Assembly: GCA_024347015.1 (NCBI GenBank)
Contig: AP024889.1
Span: 434,001 to 498,000 of the forward strand
Direction: 5' to 3'
Length of the DNA: 64,000 bases
Source of the DNA: Vibrio pectenicida
Lineage (GTDB): Bacteria; Pseudomonadota; Gammaproteobacteria; Enterobacterales; Vibrionaceae
In this document: positions 50,041 through 59,728 of the stretch, in pieces
Position numbering within the stretch: position 1 is the first letter of the stretch
Layout of the letters: every line of letters begins with the position of its first letter
Position numbers and translations under genes: made by a program
The notes under the pieces: model-generated
The model's database searches: none
What the model was told of the DNA's origin: nothing
Seen by the model: only the letters and a program-made list of their open reading frames with translations

Positions 50041-52029
50041 TTATTCATTTACCCAGATATCACTACAAGGCTTTTGATTAAAATAATGTTGGTAAGCCAT
50101 TATATAAGCTTTTTCTAAATTACGTGTGTATCGTTCAGTATCAAATAAGGGTAGTGATAAACGCTTGGTAGATAGCGTTTTTTTTATGTCTAACAGCTTT
50201 GCCGGATCATTGGCAATATTTAAAACTAGTTGCTGATACTCTTCCTTTGTTTGTGTAATAAGTTCAGGCAAACCAACGGCATGTAGCAAGCTAGTAGATA
50301 CTCTGGCAGCGAAGCCTTTACCTGATTTTGTTATGACAGGGACACCAGACCAGAGCGCATCACTTGCAGTAGTGTGAGCGTTAACATTGAAGGTATCTAA
50401 GAATAGGTCAGCGTGTTGATATCGGGCTAAATGCTCTTCTTGGGGCAGGCTTTGAGCAAATATCAAACGCTCACTATTTATTCCTCGTTGTTGTGCTTGC
50501 TGCTTTAGGTTTTCTTCGGCTTTATTGTTAGAGCTAAAAAGCCAAAGAACGCTGCCTTTTACTTGTTTTAATAAAACCATCCAAATATCAAACTCCGAAG
50601 GTGATATTTTATAAGTGTTGTTAAAACAACAAAATACTAGTCCTTCTTTAGGTAAGCCAAATTCTTGTTTGGTACTCGATTTTTGAGAAATTTTTCGGTT
50701 ATTGTTATTAGGTTGATAGGAATTAGGTAAATAAATAATATTTTCGGAATAGCCCGATCTTTGGCTTTTAGGGATCACATGTGGATCACCAATTAGGTAG
50801 TCGATAAAACTCGCCCCTGTGGTTCCAGGATAACCTAGATGACTGATTTTTATTGGCGCTGGACGCTGAGCAAAAATGCCTAATCGCCCATCGCGCGTGT
50901 GACCTTTAAGATCGATGGCAATATCAATCTCATCTTGTCTCGCGAGTTTAGCAATATCTTGATTACTAAGCTCACTCACATCATGAAAAACATCGAATAA
51001 GTCTGGCGCTGTCTGTCTCATACTGTCAGTGGTATTAGGGCCAAAAGAGTAGGCATAAATTTTAAAATGTTGTCTGTCATGTACGGTAAATACTTTAGAC
51101 ATTAAGTGCATGGTGGCGTGATCATGAAAATCAGCACTGAAATAGCCAACACGAAGAAGATTTGGCTTTGAAAAAGGCCTAGCAGGTAGGGGTAAATCAC
51201 ATGGAAGAAACTTGGATTTAACAAATAGCTCAGAGCGCAGCCGGTGTCGCTTTGGCGAGTCTTCTAGTGTTAGGGCAGCAAAAGGTGATACTGGCCTGTC
51301 TTTTATGCCAAGACTTGTAATAGTCGAGATATCTTGTTCCATGGCTAACCAATCACAAATTTGCGCTTGTTGGTAAAGCTTTTTAACTCGCGCTGATTCA
51401 TGGTTAGGATCGATGGCCAGCACTTTTTGGTAGGCTACAGCAGCAAGCTCAGATTTACCTTGTTTTTCAAGCAGCGCCCCCATATTGTCATATGCCTCTA
51501 TATAGTTAGGCTTGAGTGACAATGCTTTCATGTAACATCCAGAAGCTTGTTTGAGATCTCCTTGCTCTTGAAAAATGATGCCTAAGTTATTGTGCGCTTC
51601 AGCGTAATCGGGTTTTATTGCAAGTGCTTGTTGGTATGATATGAGCGCTTCTTGTATGTGACCAAGATCTCTTAGAGCAACCCCCTTATTATTGTGCGCT
51701 TCTGCATAGTCTGGTTTGAGTTTAATGGCTTGCTCATAATGCAAAATTGCCTCTTGGAGCTTACCTTGGTCTTTTAGTACTATGGCCATATTGTTGTAGC
51801 CACCAACATTTTCTGGGCATAAAACTATGACTTTTTTGAAAGCTTGCGAAGCCTGATCGATATTTCCAGCGCCTTTGCTCGCAACGCCCAATATATTCCA
51901 AATCATTGAGTTATTTGGGTGTTTTAGAGATAGTGCTTCAGCCTCTTGTATAACTGAGTTCAGTTGACCTTGATTGTATAGACTGATGAGTCTATCTATT
52001 ATTTCGCTGCTCGGATCTTCTGCTGTCAT
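50041..52029 (-). CDS. TPR-containing O-GlcNAc transferase-like protein (GT41, SPINDLY family)
   Basis: Putative cytoplasmic protein O-glycosyltransferase of 662 residues. Residues 8-240 hold about six to seven tetratricopeptide repeats (AIKLKPDYAEAHNNKGVALRDLG, ALAIKPDYAEAHNNLGIIFQEQG and others). The catalytic part (295-650) shows LRVGYFSADFHDHATMHLM, with the His pair of OGT; IDLKGHTRDGRLGIFAQRPAPIKISHLGYPGTTG; FCCFNNTYKISP, with the nucleotide-sugar Lys; and DTFNVNAHTTASDALWSGVPVIT. The probable donor is UDP-GlcNAc or another nucleotide sugar. Target proteins are unknown. It lies antisense between the acyl-CoA ligase gene and ilvI, splitting an otherwise conserved order. Confidence 0.88.
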   Translation of the reverse strand: MTAEDPSSEIIDRLISLYNQGQLNSVIQEAEALSLKHPNNSMIWNILGVASKGAGNIDQASQAFKKVIVLCPENVGGYNNMAIVLKDQGKLQEAILHYEQAIKLKPDYAEAHNNKGVALRDLGHIQEALISYQQALAIKPDYAEAHNNLGIIFQEQGDLKQASGCYMKALSLKPNYIEAYDNMGALLEKQGKSELAAVAYQKVLAIDPNHESARVKKLYQQAQICDWLAMEQDISTITSLGIKDRPVSPFAALTLEDSPKRHRLRSELFVKSKFLPCDLPLPARPFSKPNLLRVGYFSADFHDHATMHLMSKVFTVHDRQHFKIYAYSFGPNTTDSMRQTAPDLFDVFHDVSELSNQDIAKLARQDEIDIAIDLKGHTRDGRLGIFAQRPAPIKISHLGYPGTTGASFIDYLIGDPHVIPKSQRSGYSENIIYLPNSYQPNNNNRKISQKSSTKQEFGLPKEGLVFCCFNNTYKISPSEFDIWMVLLKQVKGSVLWLFSSNNKAEENLKQQAQQRGINSERLIFAQSLPQEEHLARYQHADLFLDTFNVNAHTTASDALWSGVPVITKSGKGFAARVSTSLLHAVGLPELITQTKEEYQQLVLNIANDPAKLLDIKKTLSTKRLSLPLFDTERYTRNLEKAYIMAYQHYFNQKPCSDIWVNE

Positions 52030-52506
52030 TGTTTACTTTCAACTGTTTGAGTTTGACTCTGTGCCATATCTATTCTTTAAACTCTAACATGCTATCGAGC
52101 TTGGTAAAGTGAGTGCTCGCTAGATGAGATTTATAATCTGCTTAATTCATAAAAATGCGGTTTAAAAAGAGTTAACTGCTTTTTGTTTAAATACCAATCC
52201 ATAATATTTATATCTAAATAAATATGAATGACAACACTACATTTCTAATATCGTTAGCTATCAAGCATGATGAACTGCAAGTGCTTTAGTTTCTAGCACT
52301 TTGTTTAAAGTGTGATCTAAATATCATTAGATCATTTTTTAAGAAAACGTTACATTTGTTGCTCGAACTTGTTTTGTGTTACATCACAGCAAGGCATAGC
52401 CGAAAAAGTGGAAGTATTTCGATTAGGCTACGAATAAGTCCTAGACTATGTAAACCCAGCCCCATTGATTGACCTTATCAATTGGAGAGTTGGCGAGGAG
52501 AAAAGT
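52030..52506. other. Divergent region, GT41 gene and ilvIH
   Basis: These 477 bases are AT-rich and must hold the ilvI promoter; ilvIH in E. coli is controlled by Lrp. TGTGTTACATCACA (about 52376-52389) looks like a CRP palindrome but has 4 rather than 6 central bases. No leader peptide or attenuator was found, which fits ilvIH. Confidence 0.4.
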
Positions 52507-54231
52507 ATGGCAGTAATGTTGTCCGGTGCGGAGATGGTTGTTCAATCTCTGATCGAGGAAGGTGTGGAACAAATCTTTGGTTACCCTGGTGGATCTGTTT
52601 TAGATATTTACGATGCTTTGCATGCTAAGACTGAGCAAATCAAACATGTCCTTGTTCGCCACGAGCAAGCGGCGACTCACATGGCTGATGGTTATACCCG
52701 AGCAACGGGCAAAGCTGGTGTAGTGCTTGTGTGTTCAGGGCCTGGTGCAACCAATACGGTAACAGGGATTGCAACGGCCTACATGGACTCCATTCCTATG
52801 ATTGTCATTTCAGGTAATGTACCCAATAACCTTATTGGTAATGATGCGTTTCAAGAGTGTGATATCGTTGGTGTTTCTAGACCCATTGTTAAACACAGTT
52901 TCTTGGTTAAAGAGGCGCAAGATATTCCCGAAATCATGAAAAAGGCTTTTTATATCGCTACAACTGGTCGTCCCGGCCCCGTAGTTATTGACTTGCCAAA
53001 GGATGTCCTAAGTCCACACAATAAACTGCCTTATGAATATCCAGCTAGCTTGTCTATGCGTTCGTATAAACCGACCACAGTAGGGCATAAAGGGCAAATC
53101 AAAAAAGGTCTTAAAGCGCTACTTGCTGCTAAAAAACCTGTCCTATATGTGGGTGGCGGTGCAGTTATTTCCCAAGCAGATGAATATCTTTTAAAGTTAT
53201 CTGAGCAATTAAACCTACCTGTAGTCAGCACTCTAATGGGGCTTGGCGCTTTTCCAGGTACTCATAAAAATGCTCTTGGTATGTTGGGTATGCACGGGCT
53301 TTATGAAGCCAACATGGCAATGCATAATGCAGATCTTATCTTTGGTGTTGGAGTACGGTTTGACGATCGAACCACCAATAACTTAGAAAAGTATTGTCCT
53401 AATGCCAAAATCATGCATATCGATATAGATCCGTCTTCGGTTTCTAAGAATGTTAAGGCCGATCTGCCGATAGTGGGATCGGCAGAAAAAGTGCTAGCAA
53501 GTATGTTGTCTTTATTAGAAGAGCAGGGCGCGGTCAATGATAGTCAGGCTTTGCAAAGCTGGTGGGATGATATCCAGACGTGGCGCGATCGTAATTGCTT
53601 GTCTTATGAAAAATCCTCTGAGCGTATAAAACCACAACAAGTGATTGAGATGCTTTACAAGCTGACTAATGGAGACGCTTATGTTGCCTCTGACGTAGGG
53701 CAGCACCAAATGTTTGCTGCGCTCTATTATCCGTTTAATAAATCACGTCGTTGGATTAACTCTGGTGGACTTGGCACTATGGGCTTTGGTTTTCCAGCAG
53801 GTTTAGGAGTTAAGTTTGCTAAACCAGAAGAAGAAGTCGTAGTTGTCACTGGCGATGGCAGTATTCAGATGAATATTCAGGAGCTGTCGACGGCGATGCA
53901 ATACGACATACCTGTCAAGATCATAAATCTCAATAACCGATTTCTTGGCATGGTAAAGCAATGGCAGGATATTGTTTACCAAGGGAGGCATTCCAATTCA
54001 TATATGAGTTCAGTTCCCGACTTTGTGGCGATAGCGAAAGCTTATGGACATGAAGGAATCCGAATTGAGACGCCAGATCAGCTTGAGTCAGGGCTCAAAC
54101 AAGCATTCGATATGAAAGACAAACTGGTCTTTGTTGATATTAATGTTGATGAAACTGAGCATGTATACCCGATGCAAATCAAAGGTGAGGGTATGGACAA
54201 GATGTGGTTAAGCAAAACGGAGAGAACTTAA
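52507..54231 (+). CDS. ilvI: Acetolactate synthase III large subunit
   Basis: ThDP-dependent enzyme that makes acetolactate and acetohydroxybutyrate for valine, leucine and isoleucine. The ATG at 52507 follows CGAGGAG and starts [29 protein letters not shown]; the frame opens at 52465. It has 574 residues, as in E. coli Ilv[37 protein letters not shown] and the ThDP motif [17 protein letters not shown], followed by [14 protein letters not shown], are present. ilvH follows after one base. Confidence 0.96.
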   Translation: MAVMLSGAEMVVQSLIEEGVEQIFGYPGGSVLDIYDALHAKTEQIKHVLVRHEQAATHMADGYTRATGKAGVVLVCSGPGATNTVTGIATAYMDSIPMIVISGNVPNNLIGNDAFQECDIVGVSRPIVKHSFLVKEAQDIPEIMKKAFYIATTGRPGPVVIDLPKDVLSPHNKLPYEYPASLSMRSYKPTTVGHKGQIKKGLKALLAAKKPVLYVGGGAVISQADEYLLKLSEQLNLPVVSTLMGLGAFPGTHKNALGMLGMHGLYEANMAMHNADLIFGVGVRFDDRTTNNLEKYCPNAKIMHIDIDPSSVSKNVKADLPIVGSAEKVLASMLSLLEEQGAVNDSQALQSWWDDIQTWRDRNCLSYEKSSERIKPQQVIEMLYKLTNGDAYVASDVGQHQMFAALYYPFNKSRRWINSGGLGTMGFGFPAGLGVKFAKPEEEVVVVTGDGSIQMNIQELSTAMQYDIPVKIINLNNRFLGMVKQWQDIVYQGRHSNSYMSSVPDFVAIAKAYGHEGIRIETPDQLESGLKQAFDMKDKLVFVDINVDETEHVYPMQIKGEGMDKMWLSKTERT

Positions 54232-54232
54232 T

Positions 54233-54727
54233 ATGAGACACATTATTTCATTACTAATGGAAAACCAACCGGGCGCTTTATCTCGGGTGGTTGGTCTGTT
54301 CTCACAGCGTGGTTACAACATTGAGTCTTTGACGGTTTCGCCAACTGATGACGAAACCTTATCACGTTTAAACATCACCACTATCTCTAATGATATGCAG
54401 TTAGAGCAAATTCAGAAACAGCTGAACAAGCTGATTGATGTACTAAAAGTGCAAGAAGTTACTGAGTTTGAGCATGTTGAGCGTGAGCTCATGATGGTTA
54501 AAGTAAAAGCCAGCGGCTTGGCACGCGAAGAAGTAAAACGCACCGCCGATATTTTCCGTGGCCAGATTGTTGATGTAACTGCTGCTCAATATACTGTGCA
54601 ATTAGCAGGAACCAGCGAAAAACTTGATGCCTTTATCCAAGCTATCTCAGAAGTAACGGAAGTGATTGAAGTTGCAAGAAGTGGCGTGGTTGGCATTGCA
54701 CGTGGTGAAAGAGCACTTAAAGCTTAA
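54233..54727 (+). CDS. ilvH: Acetolactate synthase III regulatory subunit
   Basis: ACT-domain small subunit that confers valine feedback on IlvI. The 164 residues begin MRHIISLLMENQPGALSRVVGLFSQRGYNIESLTV, the ACT signature, and the C-terminal part has EVTEVIEVARSGVVGIARGE. The start is one base beyond the ilvI stop, so they are translationally coupled. A terminator follows. Confidence 0.97.
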   Translation: MRHIISLLMENQPGALSRVVGLFSQRGYNIESLTVSPTDDETLSRLNITTISNDMQLEQIQKQLNKLIDVLKVQEVTEFEHVERELMMVKVKASGLAREEVKRTADIFRGQIVDVTAAQYTVQLAGTSEKLDAFIQAISEVTEVIEVARSGVVGIARGERALKA

Positions 54728-54744
54728 AGAGCGTGTAATTGCAT

Positions 54745-54777
54745 AAAAAGCCTTAGTGTAAATACTAAGGCTTTTTT
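54745..54777. terminator. Bidirectional terminator, ilvIH and glpQ
   Basis: AAAAAGCCTTAGT and ACTAAGGCTTTTTT form a stem with A/T tracts on both sides, so it can serve ilvIH on the plus strand and glpTQ on the minus strand. Confidence 0.88.
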
Positions 54778-54787
54778 GATCTTGAAG

Positions 54788-55843
54788 CTATTGGTTTAAA
54801 AAGCTAACCGCTTTATCAGGGAAGTCAGTAAATAAACCATCGACTTTTACTTGGTTGTAGAAAATATCCATCATGCCTTCAAAGCTGTCTGTGTAAGCTG
54901 GAATGCGGCCAGGATCAGTGCGGAAGGTGTATGGATGAACGTCCAATCCAGCGTCTTTAGCTTCTTTCATTAGCGGTTTTATGATGATGTTTTTTTTGGT
55001 TGACTTGTCGTCGACTAGCATCGGCTTCCAAGGACCAATGCCTTCAGCGTATTTGGCGACTTCTTTCATTGCACCGGGTTTAAACATCCAGTCGTAGCTG
55101 TAAGGCGTTGCTTTATCCCCCTGATAGACCATGGTTTCATTCCAATCTGTGTAAGCTATCAATTGGACCAGTTTTAAGTCCATGCCCATTTTGGGCATCA
55201 ATTCATCATTAATACGTTTTAGCTCGTTAGCATCAAAGCATTGCAAATACACTTTGTCATCTTGAGCGTCATAACCATATTGCTTAAGCACTTTAAGGAC
55301 TGCTGAGGAGATGTCTTTACCTTCATGACGATGGAACCAAGGCGCTTTGATTTCTGGGTAGATACCAATATCGTAACCAAGCGTTTTGTTTAGTCCTTGG
55401 ATAAGTTCAATTTCTTCAGCTAGCGTTGGTACGTTAAAGTCAGACTTCCACATTGGAAAACGTGTGGGGTAGCCTGCGACTTTATTACCTTTGTCATCGA
55501 GATTAAACCCTTCGGTGACTTTGAGTGTTTTTATTTCTGCAAGGGTAAAGTCAATCGCGTAGTAACGACCGTCTTCACGCGCTCTGTCTGGGAAGCGCTC
55601 TGCCACGTCTGTGACTCTGTCTAGGTAATGGTCGTGAAGTACAACTAGTTGGTCATCTTTAGTCATGACAACATCTTGTTCGATATAGTCCGGTTTCATC
55701 GCGTATGCCAAAGCTTTTGCTTCAAGCGTGTGCTCTGGTAAATAACCAGAAGCGCCTCGGTGAGCGATAACTAGAGGTTTGGCGATCGCCCCAGCAGATA
55801 AGCTCAGAGCTAAAAAGGTTGTAGTGAGAGAAAGGGTTTTCAT
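54788..55843 (-). CDS. glpQ: Periplasmic glycerophosphodiester phosphodiesterase
   Basis: Hydrolyses glycerophosphodiesters from phospholipid breakdown to glycerol 3-phosphate and an alcohol. The 351 residues carry a signal peptide (to about AIAKP) and the GDPD active-site motif VIAHRGASGYLPEHTLEAKALA with EQDVVMTKDDQLVVLHDH. The gene lies downstream of glpT, the permease for its product; a hairpin sits between them. Confidence 0.95.
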   Translation of the reverse strand: MKTLSLTTTFLALSLSAGAIAKPLVIAHRGASGYLPEHTLEAKALAYAMKPDYIEQDVVMTKDDQLVVLHDHYLDRVTDVAERFPDRAREDGRYYAIDFTLAEIKTLKVTEGFNLDDKGNKVAGYPTRFPMWKSDFNVPTLAEEIELIQGLNKTLGYDIGIYPEIKAPWFHRHEGKDISSAVLKVLKQYGYDAQDDKVYLQCFDANELKRINDELMPKMGMDLKLVQLIAYTDWNETMVYQGDKATPYSYDWMFKPGAMKEVAKYAEGIGPWKPMLVDDKSTKKNIIIKPLMKEAKDAGLDVHPYTFRTDPGRIPAYTDSFEGMMDIFYNQVKVDGLFTDFPDKAVSFLNQ

Positions 55844-55861
55844 TATAGTTGTCCTTGATAA

Positions 55862-55886
55862 AAATAAAGGCAGCTAAGCTGCCTTT
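55862..55886 (-). terminator. Hairpin between glpT and glpQ
   Basis: On the minus strand AAAGGCAGC and GCTGCCTTT pair around a tiny TTA loop, followed by ATTTTTATC. It lies between the two genes of a likely operon, so it may lower glpQ relative to glpT. Confidence 0.6.
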
Positions 55887-55895
55887 ATGAGTGAT

Positions 55896-57254
55896 TTAAG
55901 CAAGCGCAGCTTTTTGTTTTTGCTCATGGTGCGCTTTTTCACCTAAATAGGCATATATGAGACACACTATCGAGGCAATGCATGAGCCGACCAAGATGAT
56001 AAAACCGCCATCCCAACCAAAGTGGTCAACGGTGTAGCCTAACACAGCATTGGCAGCAACGGCACCTCCGAGGTAGCCAAATAAACCTGTAAGACCTGCA
56101 GCGGTTCCTGCAGCTTTTTTCGGTGCAAGTTCAAGAGCATATAGGCCGATAAGCATGACTGGACCATAGATTAGAAAACCTATGGCGACTAAGGCAGCCA
56201 TATCTATTGCTGGATTTCCGGCAGGGTTAAACCAATAAACGAGTACAGCAACAGTGACCAAAACCATAAACAATATGCCAGCAGGTGCGCGGCGGCCTTT
56301 AAATAATTTATCGGATATCCAGCCACACAATAGGGTGCCCGGAATGCCAGCCCATTCATAAAGGAAGTAAGCCCATGAGGATTTATCCACTGTGAACTCT
56401 TTTGCTTCTTTAAGGTAAACGGGTGCCCAGTCCAATACGCCGTAGCGAATTAAATACACAAAGGCATTGGCAATAGCGATAGACCAAAGCAGTTTGTTAG
56501 AGAAAACGTACTTAAAGAAAATTTCTTTGGCGGTCATTTCTTTTTCGTGTGACTTATCGTAGTCGTCAGGGTAGTCGTCTTTATACTCTTCTATTGGTGG
56601 AAGGCCACAAGATTGCGGGGTATCTCTAACCGTTAGCCAAATAAAAACAGCAACTAATGCGGCAAAAAATGCAGGAATATAAAATGCGCTTCGCCAATCG
56701 TCATTGAATGCCCAAAGTCCAAGCAGGAACATAGGCCCAATAAGACCGCCGCCTACATTGTGTGCCACGTTCCACACCGATACTATCTCGCCGCGTTCTT
56801 TACGAGACCACCAGTGAACCATAGTTCGGCCGCAGGCAGGCCAGCCCATACCTTGAAACCAGCCGTTAAGAAACAGAAGAATAAACATAGCGGTGATACT
56901 GCCTGTTGCCCATGGCATAAAGCCAAAGCAAAACATCACCAGCGCAGACATCAATAGTCCACCACTTAGGAAATATCGTGGATTTGATCTATCTGACACA
57001 CTGCCCATTAAAAACTTTGATAGCCCATAGGCAATTGAAACGGCTGCTAAGGCGACGCCTAAGTCTCCTCGACTAAAACCCTGTTCGATTAGGTAGGGCA
57101 TAGCAAGACTAAAATTCTTGCGTACCAGATAGTAGCCAGCGTAGCCGACAAAGATGCCGATAAAGAGTTGCCAACGTAAACGTGAATAAGTGCTATCTAT
57201 TTGACCTGAAACGAGTCTGTTGATATGCGCCTTAGGTTTGAAGACTCCAAACAT
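55896..57254 (-). CDS. glpT: Glycerol-3-phosphate transporter
   Basis: Inner-membrane antiporter of the major facilitator superfamily exchanging glycerol 3-phosphate for phosphate. The 452 residues have the organophosphate antiporter opening [26 protein letters not shown] and the signature [26 protein letters not shown]. Twelve helices are expected, with a central loop around [28 protein letters not shown] precedes the start. It heads glpTQ. Confidence 0.96.
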   Translation of the reverse strand: MFGVFKPKAHINRLVSGQIDSTYSRLRWQLFIGIFVGYAGYYLVRKNFSLAMPYLIEQGFSRGDLGVALAAVSIAYGLSKFLMGSVSDRSNPRYFLSGGLLMSALVMFCFGFMPWATGSITAMFILLFLNGWFQGMGWPACGRTMVHWWSRKERGEIVSVWNVAHNVGGGLIGPMFLLGLWAFNDDWRSAFYIPAFFAALVAVFIWLTVRDTPQSCGLPPIEEYKDDYPDDYDKSHEKEMTAKEIFFKYVFSNKLLWSIAIANAFVYLIRYGVLDWAPVYLKEAKEFTVDKSSWAYFLYEWAGIPGTLLCGWISDKLFKGRRAPAGILFMVLVTVAVLVYWFNPAGNPAIDMAALVAIGFLIYGPVMLIGLYALELAPKKAAGTAAGLTGLFGYLGGAVAANAVLGYTVDHFGWDGGFIILVGSCIASIVCLIYAYLGEKAHHEQKQKAALA

Positions 57255-57312
57255 AGGACCTCATTTTGTATTGTGCGATGGTGATAAAGTGAAAACGGAA
57301 CGAGCAAAAATG

Positions 57313-57376
57313 ATTTCGTTCGAAAGAATTCGGCATTGTATGAATAATAAAAGCGATTTCTGTGATAAATACTACA
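57313..57376 (-). promoter_or_regulatory. Candidate GlpR-like and CRP-like sites upstream of glpT
   Basis: ATTTCGTTCGAAAGAAT (57313-57329) is an inverted repeat carrying TTCG-type half sites like those of GlpR operators. TGTGATAAATACTACA (57361-57376) has a perfect TGTGA half of a CRP site and a poor second half. glpTQ in E. coli is controlled by both proteins. Both calls are by eye. Confidence 0.35.
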
Positions 57377-57493
57377 TAAGTGTTAAATATTGATGAAATA
57401 GAGTGATCTAATCTGGAGAACTTGGATCTGGATGCAGTAAAGAGTAATTTTTGAGCTTGTTAGGAGAAATTAATGAGGGTGGATAATAAAGCC

Positions 57494-57511
57494 GCCGCTT
57501 AGGTAAGCGGC
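57494..57511 (-). terminator. Hairpin after serA
   Basis: GCCGCTTA and TAAGCGGC are exact complements around GG, 14 bases after the serA stop. The minus-strand tail GGCTTTATTATC is only a weak T tract. Confidence 0.55.
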
Positions 57512-57524
57512 AGCGAAATAGAGA

Positions 57525-58754
57525 TTAATGCAGAATACGAGCTCGAAGGGTGCCTTCGATACCCTTGAGTTTTTTTAGTGCCTCTTCAGAGCGGTTGCTT
57601 TCGACATCGATAACTACGTATCCGATTTCTGCATGGGTTTGCAAATATTGGCCAGCAATATTGATCCCTTCTTCTGCAAAAATCGTGTTAATTTGAGTCA
57701 AAATGCCAGGGCGGTTCTTATGGATATGTAATAAACGAGAACAATCACGATGTTCTGGCAAGGATACTTCAGGGAAGTTAACACTCGATAGTGTTGAACC
57801 GTTATCTGAATATTTGGCAAGTTTTCCTGCCACTTCAACGCCGATATTTTCCTGCGCTTCTTGTGTTGATCCACCCACATGCGGGGTCAAAATAACATTA
57901 TCAAATTTTTGCAGTGGGGATTCAAAAGGATCGGCGTTGGTTTTAGGTTCAGTTGGGAATACATCAATGGCAGCACCAGACAAATGGCCAGATTCCATTG
58001 CATCACACAGGGCTGGTATATCAACCACTGTGCCGCGTGCGGCGTTGATGAATATCGCACCAGGCTTCATACGCTCGAATTGCTCGGCTCCCATCATATT
58101 TTTGGTTTCTGCGGTTTCTGGTACATGCAGAGAAATGATGTCACATTTATTAAGTAATTCAGTCATTGTTCGTACTTGAGTAGCGTTACCCAATGACAGT
58201 TTATTCTCAATATCATAAAAATAAACTTGCATACCAAGGTTTTCGGCGATGATTCCAAGTTGAGTACCAATATGGCCATAGCCAATGATCCCGAGCCTTT
58301 TTCCTCGTGCTTCGTAAGAGTTTTCTGCGCTCTTTTTCCATACTCCACGATGGGCGAGGGCGTTTTTCTCTGGGATACCTCGTAGCAGAAGTAAGACTTG
58401 TCCAAGAACCAATTCAGCGACACTGCGAGTGTTGGAAAAGGGCGCATTAAACACAGGAATGCCTCGCGCTGCAGCTGCGTCAAGGTCAACTTGGTTTGTT
58501 CCAATACAAAAACAGCCTATAGCCACGAGTTTTTCTGCTGCTGCAATGACGGTTTGAGATAAATGAGTTCGAGAACGGATACCAATAAAATGGACATCTT
58601 TTACTGCATCAAGGAGAGTTTCTTCTGACAAAGAGCCTTTGTGATAGTCGATATTAGTGTAACCAGCAGTTTGTAATACTTCGACTGAAGAAGGGTGAAG
58701 ACCTTCCAGAAGTAGAATTTTAATCTTATCTTTTTCCAGTGAAACTCTGGCCAT
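57525..58754 (-). CDS. serA: D-3-phosphoglycerate dehydrogenase
   Basis: First enzyme of serine synthesis, NAD-dependent and inhibited by serine. The ATG at 58754 gives MARVSLEKDKIKILLLEGLHP and 409 residues (410 in E. coli); three extra codons to 58763 are less likely. LGIIGYGHIGTQLGIIAENLGM is the NAD site, and INAARGTVVDIPAL and LTPHVGGSTQEAQ frame the catalytic residues. The ACT domain fills the C-terminal 75 residues (HIHKNRPGILTQINTIFAEEGINIAGQYLQ). A PurR-like box lies upstream. Confidence 0.96.
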   Translation of the reverse strand: MARVSLEKDKIKILLLEGLHPSSVEVLQTAGYTNIDYHKGSLSEETLLDAVKDVHFIGIRSRTHLSQTVIAAAEKLVAIGCFCIGTNQVDLDAAAARGIPVFNAPFSNTRSVAELVLGQVLLLLRGIPEKNALAHRGVWKKSAENSYEARGKRLGIIGYGHIGTQLGIIAENLGMQVYFYDIENKLSLGNATQVRTMTELLNKCDIISLHVPETAETKNMMGAEQFERMKPGAIFINAARGTVVDIPALCDAMESGHLSGAAIDVFPTEPKTNADPFESPLQKFDNVILTPHVGGSTQEAQENIGVEVAGKLAKYSDNGSTLSSVNFPEVSLPEHRDCSRLLHIHKNRPGILTQINTIFAEEGINIAGQYLQTHAEIGYVVIDVESNRSEEALKKLKGIEGTLRARILH

Positions 58755-58847
58755 AGTGTTCATCCTTAAAAATCTAAATTTGGTGCTTAAGTAGTGTATA
58801 AGTTATATAACCGCATAAAAGCTAACATTACGTGAGTTTATCTACCT

Positions 58848-58863
58848 ACGCAAACGTTTTCGT
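58848..58863. promoter_or_regulatory. PurR-type operator upstream of serA
   Basis: ACGCAAACGTTTTCGT matches the PurR consensus ACGCAAACGTTTGCGT at 15 of 16 positions. It lies about 95-110 bases upstream of the serA start. Serine feeds glycine and one-carbon units into purine synthesis, so PurR control would make sense. Confidence 0.6.
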
Positions 58864-58952
58864 TGTATGTGTTCTGCTCATTAAATTAACAAAAAAATAC
58901 ACATTTGGGTAAGAAAATAAAAGCATATGGAATAATTTTTAATAAGATAGAT

Positions 58953-58976
58953 AAAAAAATAGCACCTAACGGTGCT
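58953..58976 (-). terminator. Terminator of rpiA
   Basis: On the minus strand AGCACC-GTTA-GGTGCT forms a 6-bp GC-rich stem followed by ATTTTTTTAT. It lies about 32 bases after the rpiA stop. Confidence 0.8.
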
Positions 58977-59007
58977 GTTTTTAATGAAATGTCTAAAAAT
59001 ACCAAAA

Positions 59008-59664
59008 CTAACTTTCTATTTTTGCCCCTTGTGGGGTTCCTGTGATAACAACGTCTGCCCCACGGTGTGCAAATAAGCCCACGGTAACGACTCCGGTTAT
59101 GGCGTTGACATTATCTTCAAACTGTTTTGGGTTGGTGATACTAAGACCGTGAACGTCTAGAATCACGTTGCCATTATCTGTCACAACACCATTTCGGTAG
59201 ACAGGGTCGCCGCCGAGTTTTACTAACTCGCGAGCGACATAGGAGCGGGCCATAGGGATGACTTCTACTGGTAATGGAAACTCCCCCAAAATATCAACCG
59301 CTTTGGTTCCGTCTACGATACAGATAAATTTGTTCGATATAGCGGCAACAATTTTTTCTCTAGTTAGAGCGGCTCCGCCACCTTTGATCATTTCTCGTGC
59401 TGGGTTAATCTCATCGGCTCCGTCTACGTATATGTCCAAAAACGCAACATCATTGCAGTCGAAAATTTCAATCCCTAACGCTTTTAGTTTATCTGTAGAA
59501 ACCTCAGAGCTGGACACCGCTCCTTTGATATCATCTTTTATACTACCCAGTGCGTCGATGAAGTGATTGACTGTTGAGCCAGTACCAACACCTACAATAC
59601 TGTCTTTTTCTACGTATTCAAGTGCAGCCCAACCTGCTTCCTTTTTCATTTCATCTTGCGTCAT
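59008..59664 (-). CDS. rpiA: Ribose-5-phosphate isomerase A
   Basis: Interconverts ribose 5-phosphate and ribulose 5-phosphate in the pentose phosphate pathway. The 218 residues begin [39 protein letters not shown]. The active-site segments [25 protein letters not shown] and [25 protein letters not shown] are present. It lies between serA and ygfA as in E. coli. Confidence 0.97.
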   Translation of the reverse strand: MTQDEMKKEAGWAALEYVEKDSIVGVGTGSTVNHFIDALGSIKDDIKGAVSSSEVSTDKLKALGIEIFDCNDVAFLDIYVDGADEINPAREMIKGGGAALTREKIVAAISNKFICIVDGTKAVDILGEFPLPVEVIPMARSYVARELVKLGGDPVYRNGVVTDNGNVILDVHGLSITNPKQFEDNVNAITGVVTVGLFAHRGADVVITGTPQGAKIES

Positions 59665-59728
59665 GCCTGTCTCCTAAACTGGGTTTAAAGTATACGTTTG
59701 AGGGTGGGATTATATAACCAATTAAGGG

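Noticed and set aside
52042..52064. TGTTTGAGTTTGACTCTGTGCC upstream of the GT41 gene resembles part of a Vibrio cholerae superintegron repeat.
   Set aside because: No RYYYAAC/GTTRRRY pair or folded attC surrounds it; only a partial resemblance remains.
52376..52389. TGTGTTACATCACA upstream of ilvI as a CRP site.
   Set aside because: Only four bases separate the TGTGT and TCACA halves, where six are required.
57698..58179. ORFs of 60-158 codons overlapping serA on both strands.
   Set aside because: They are alternative-frame shadows of serA, which is intact and full length.
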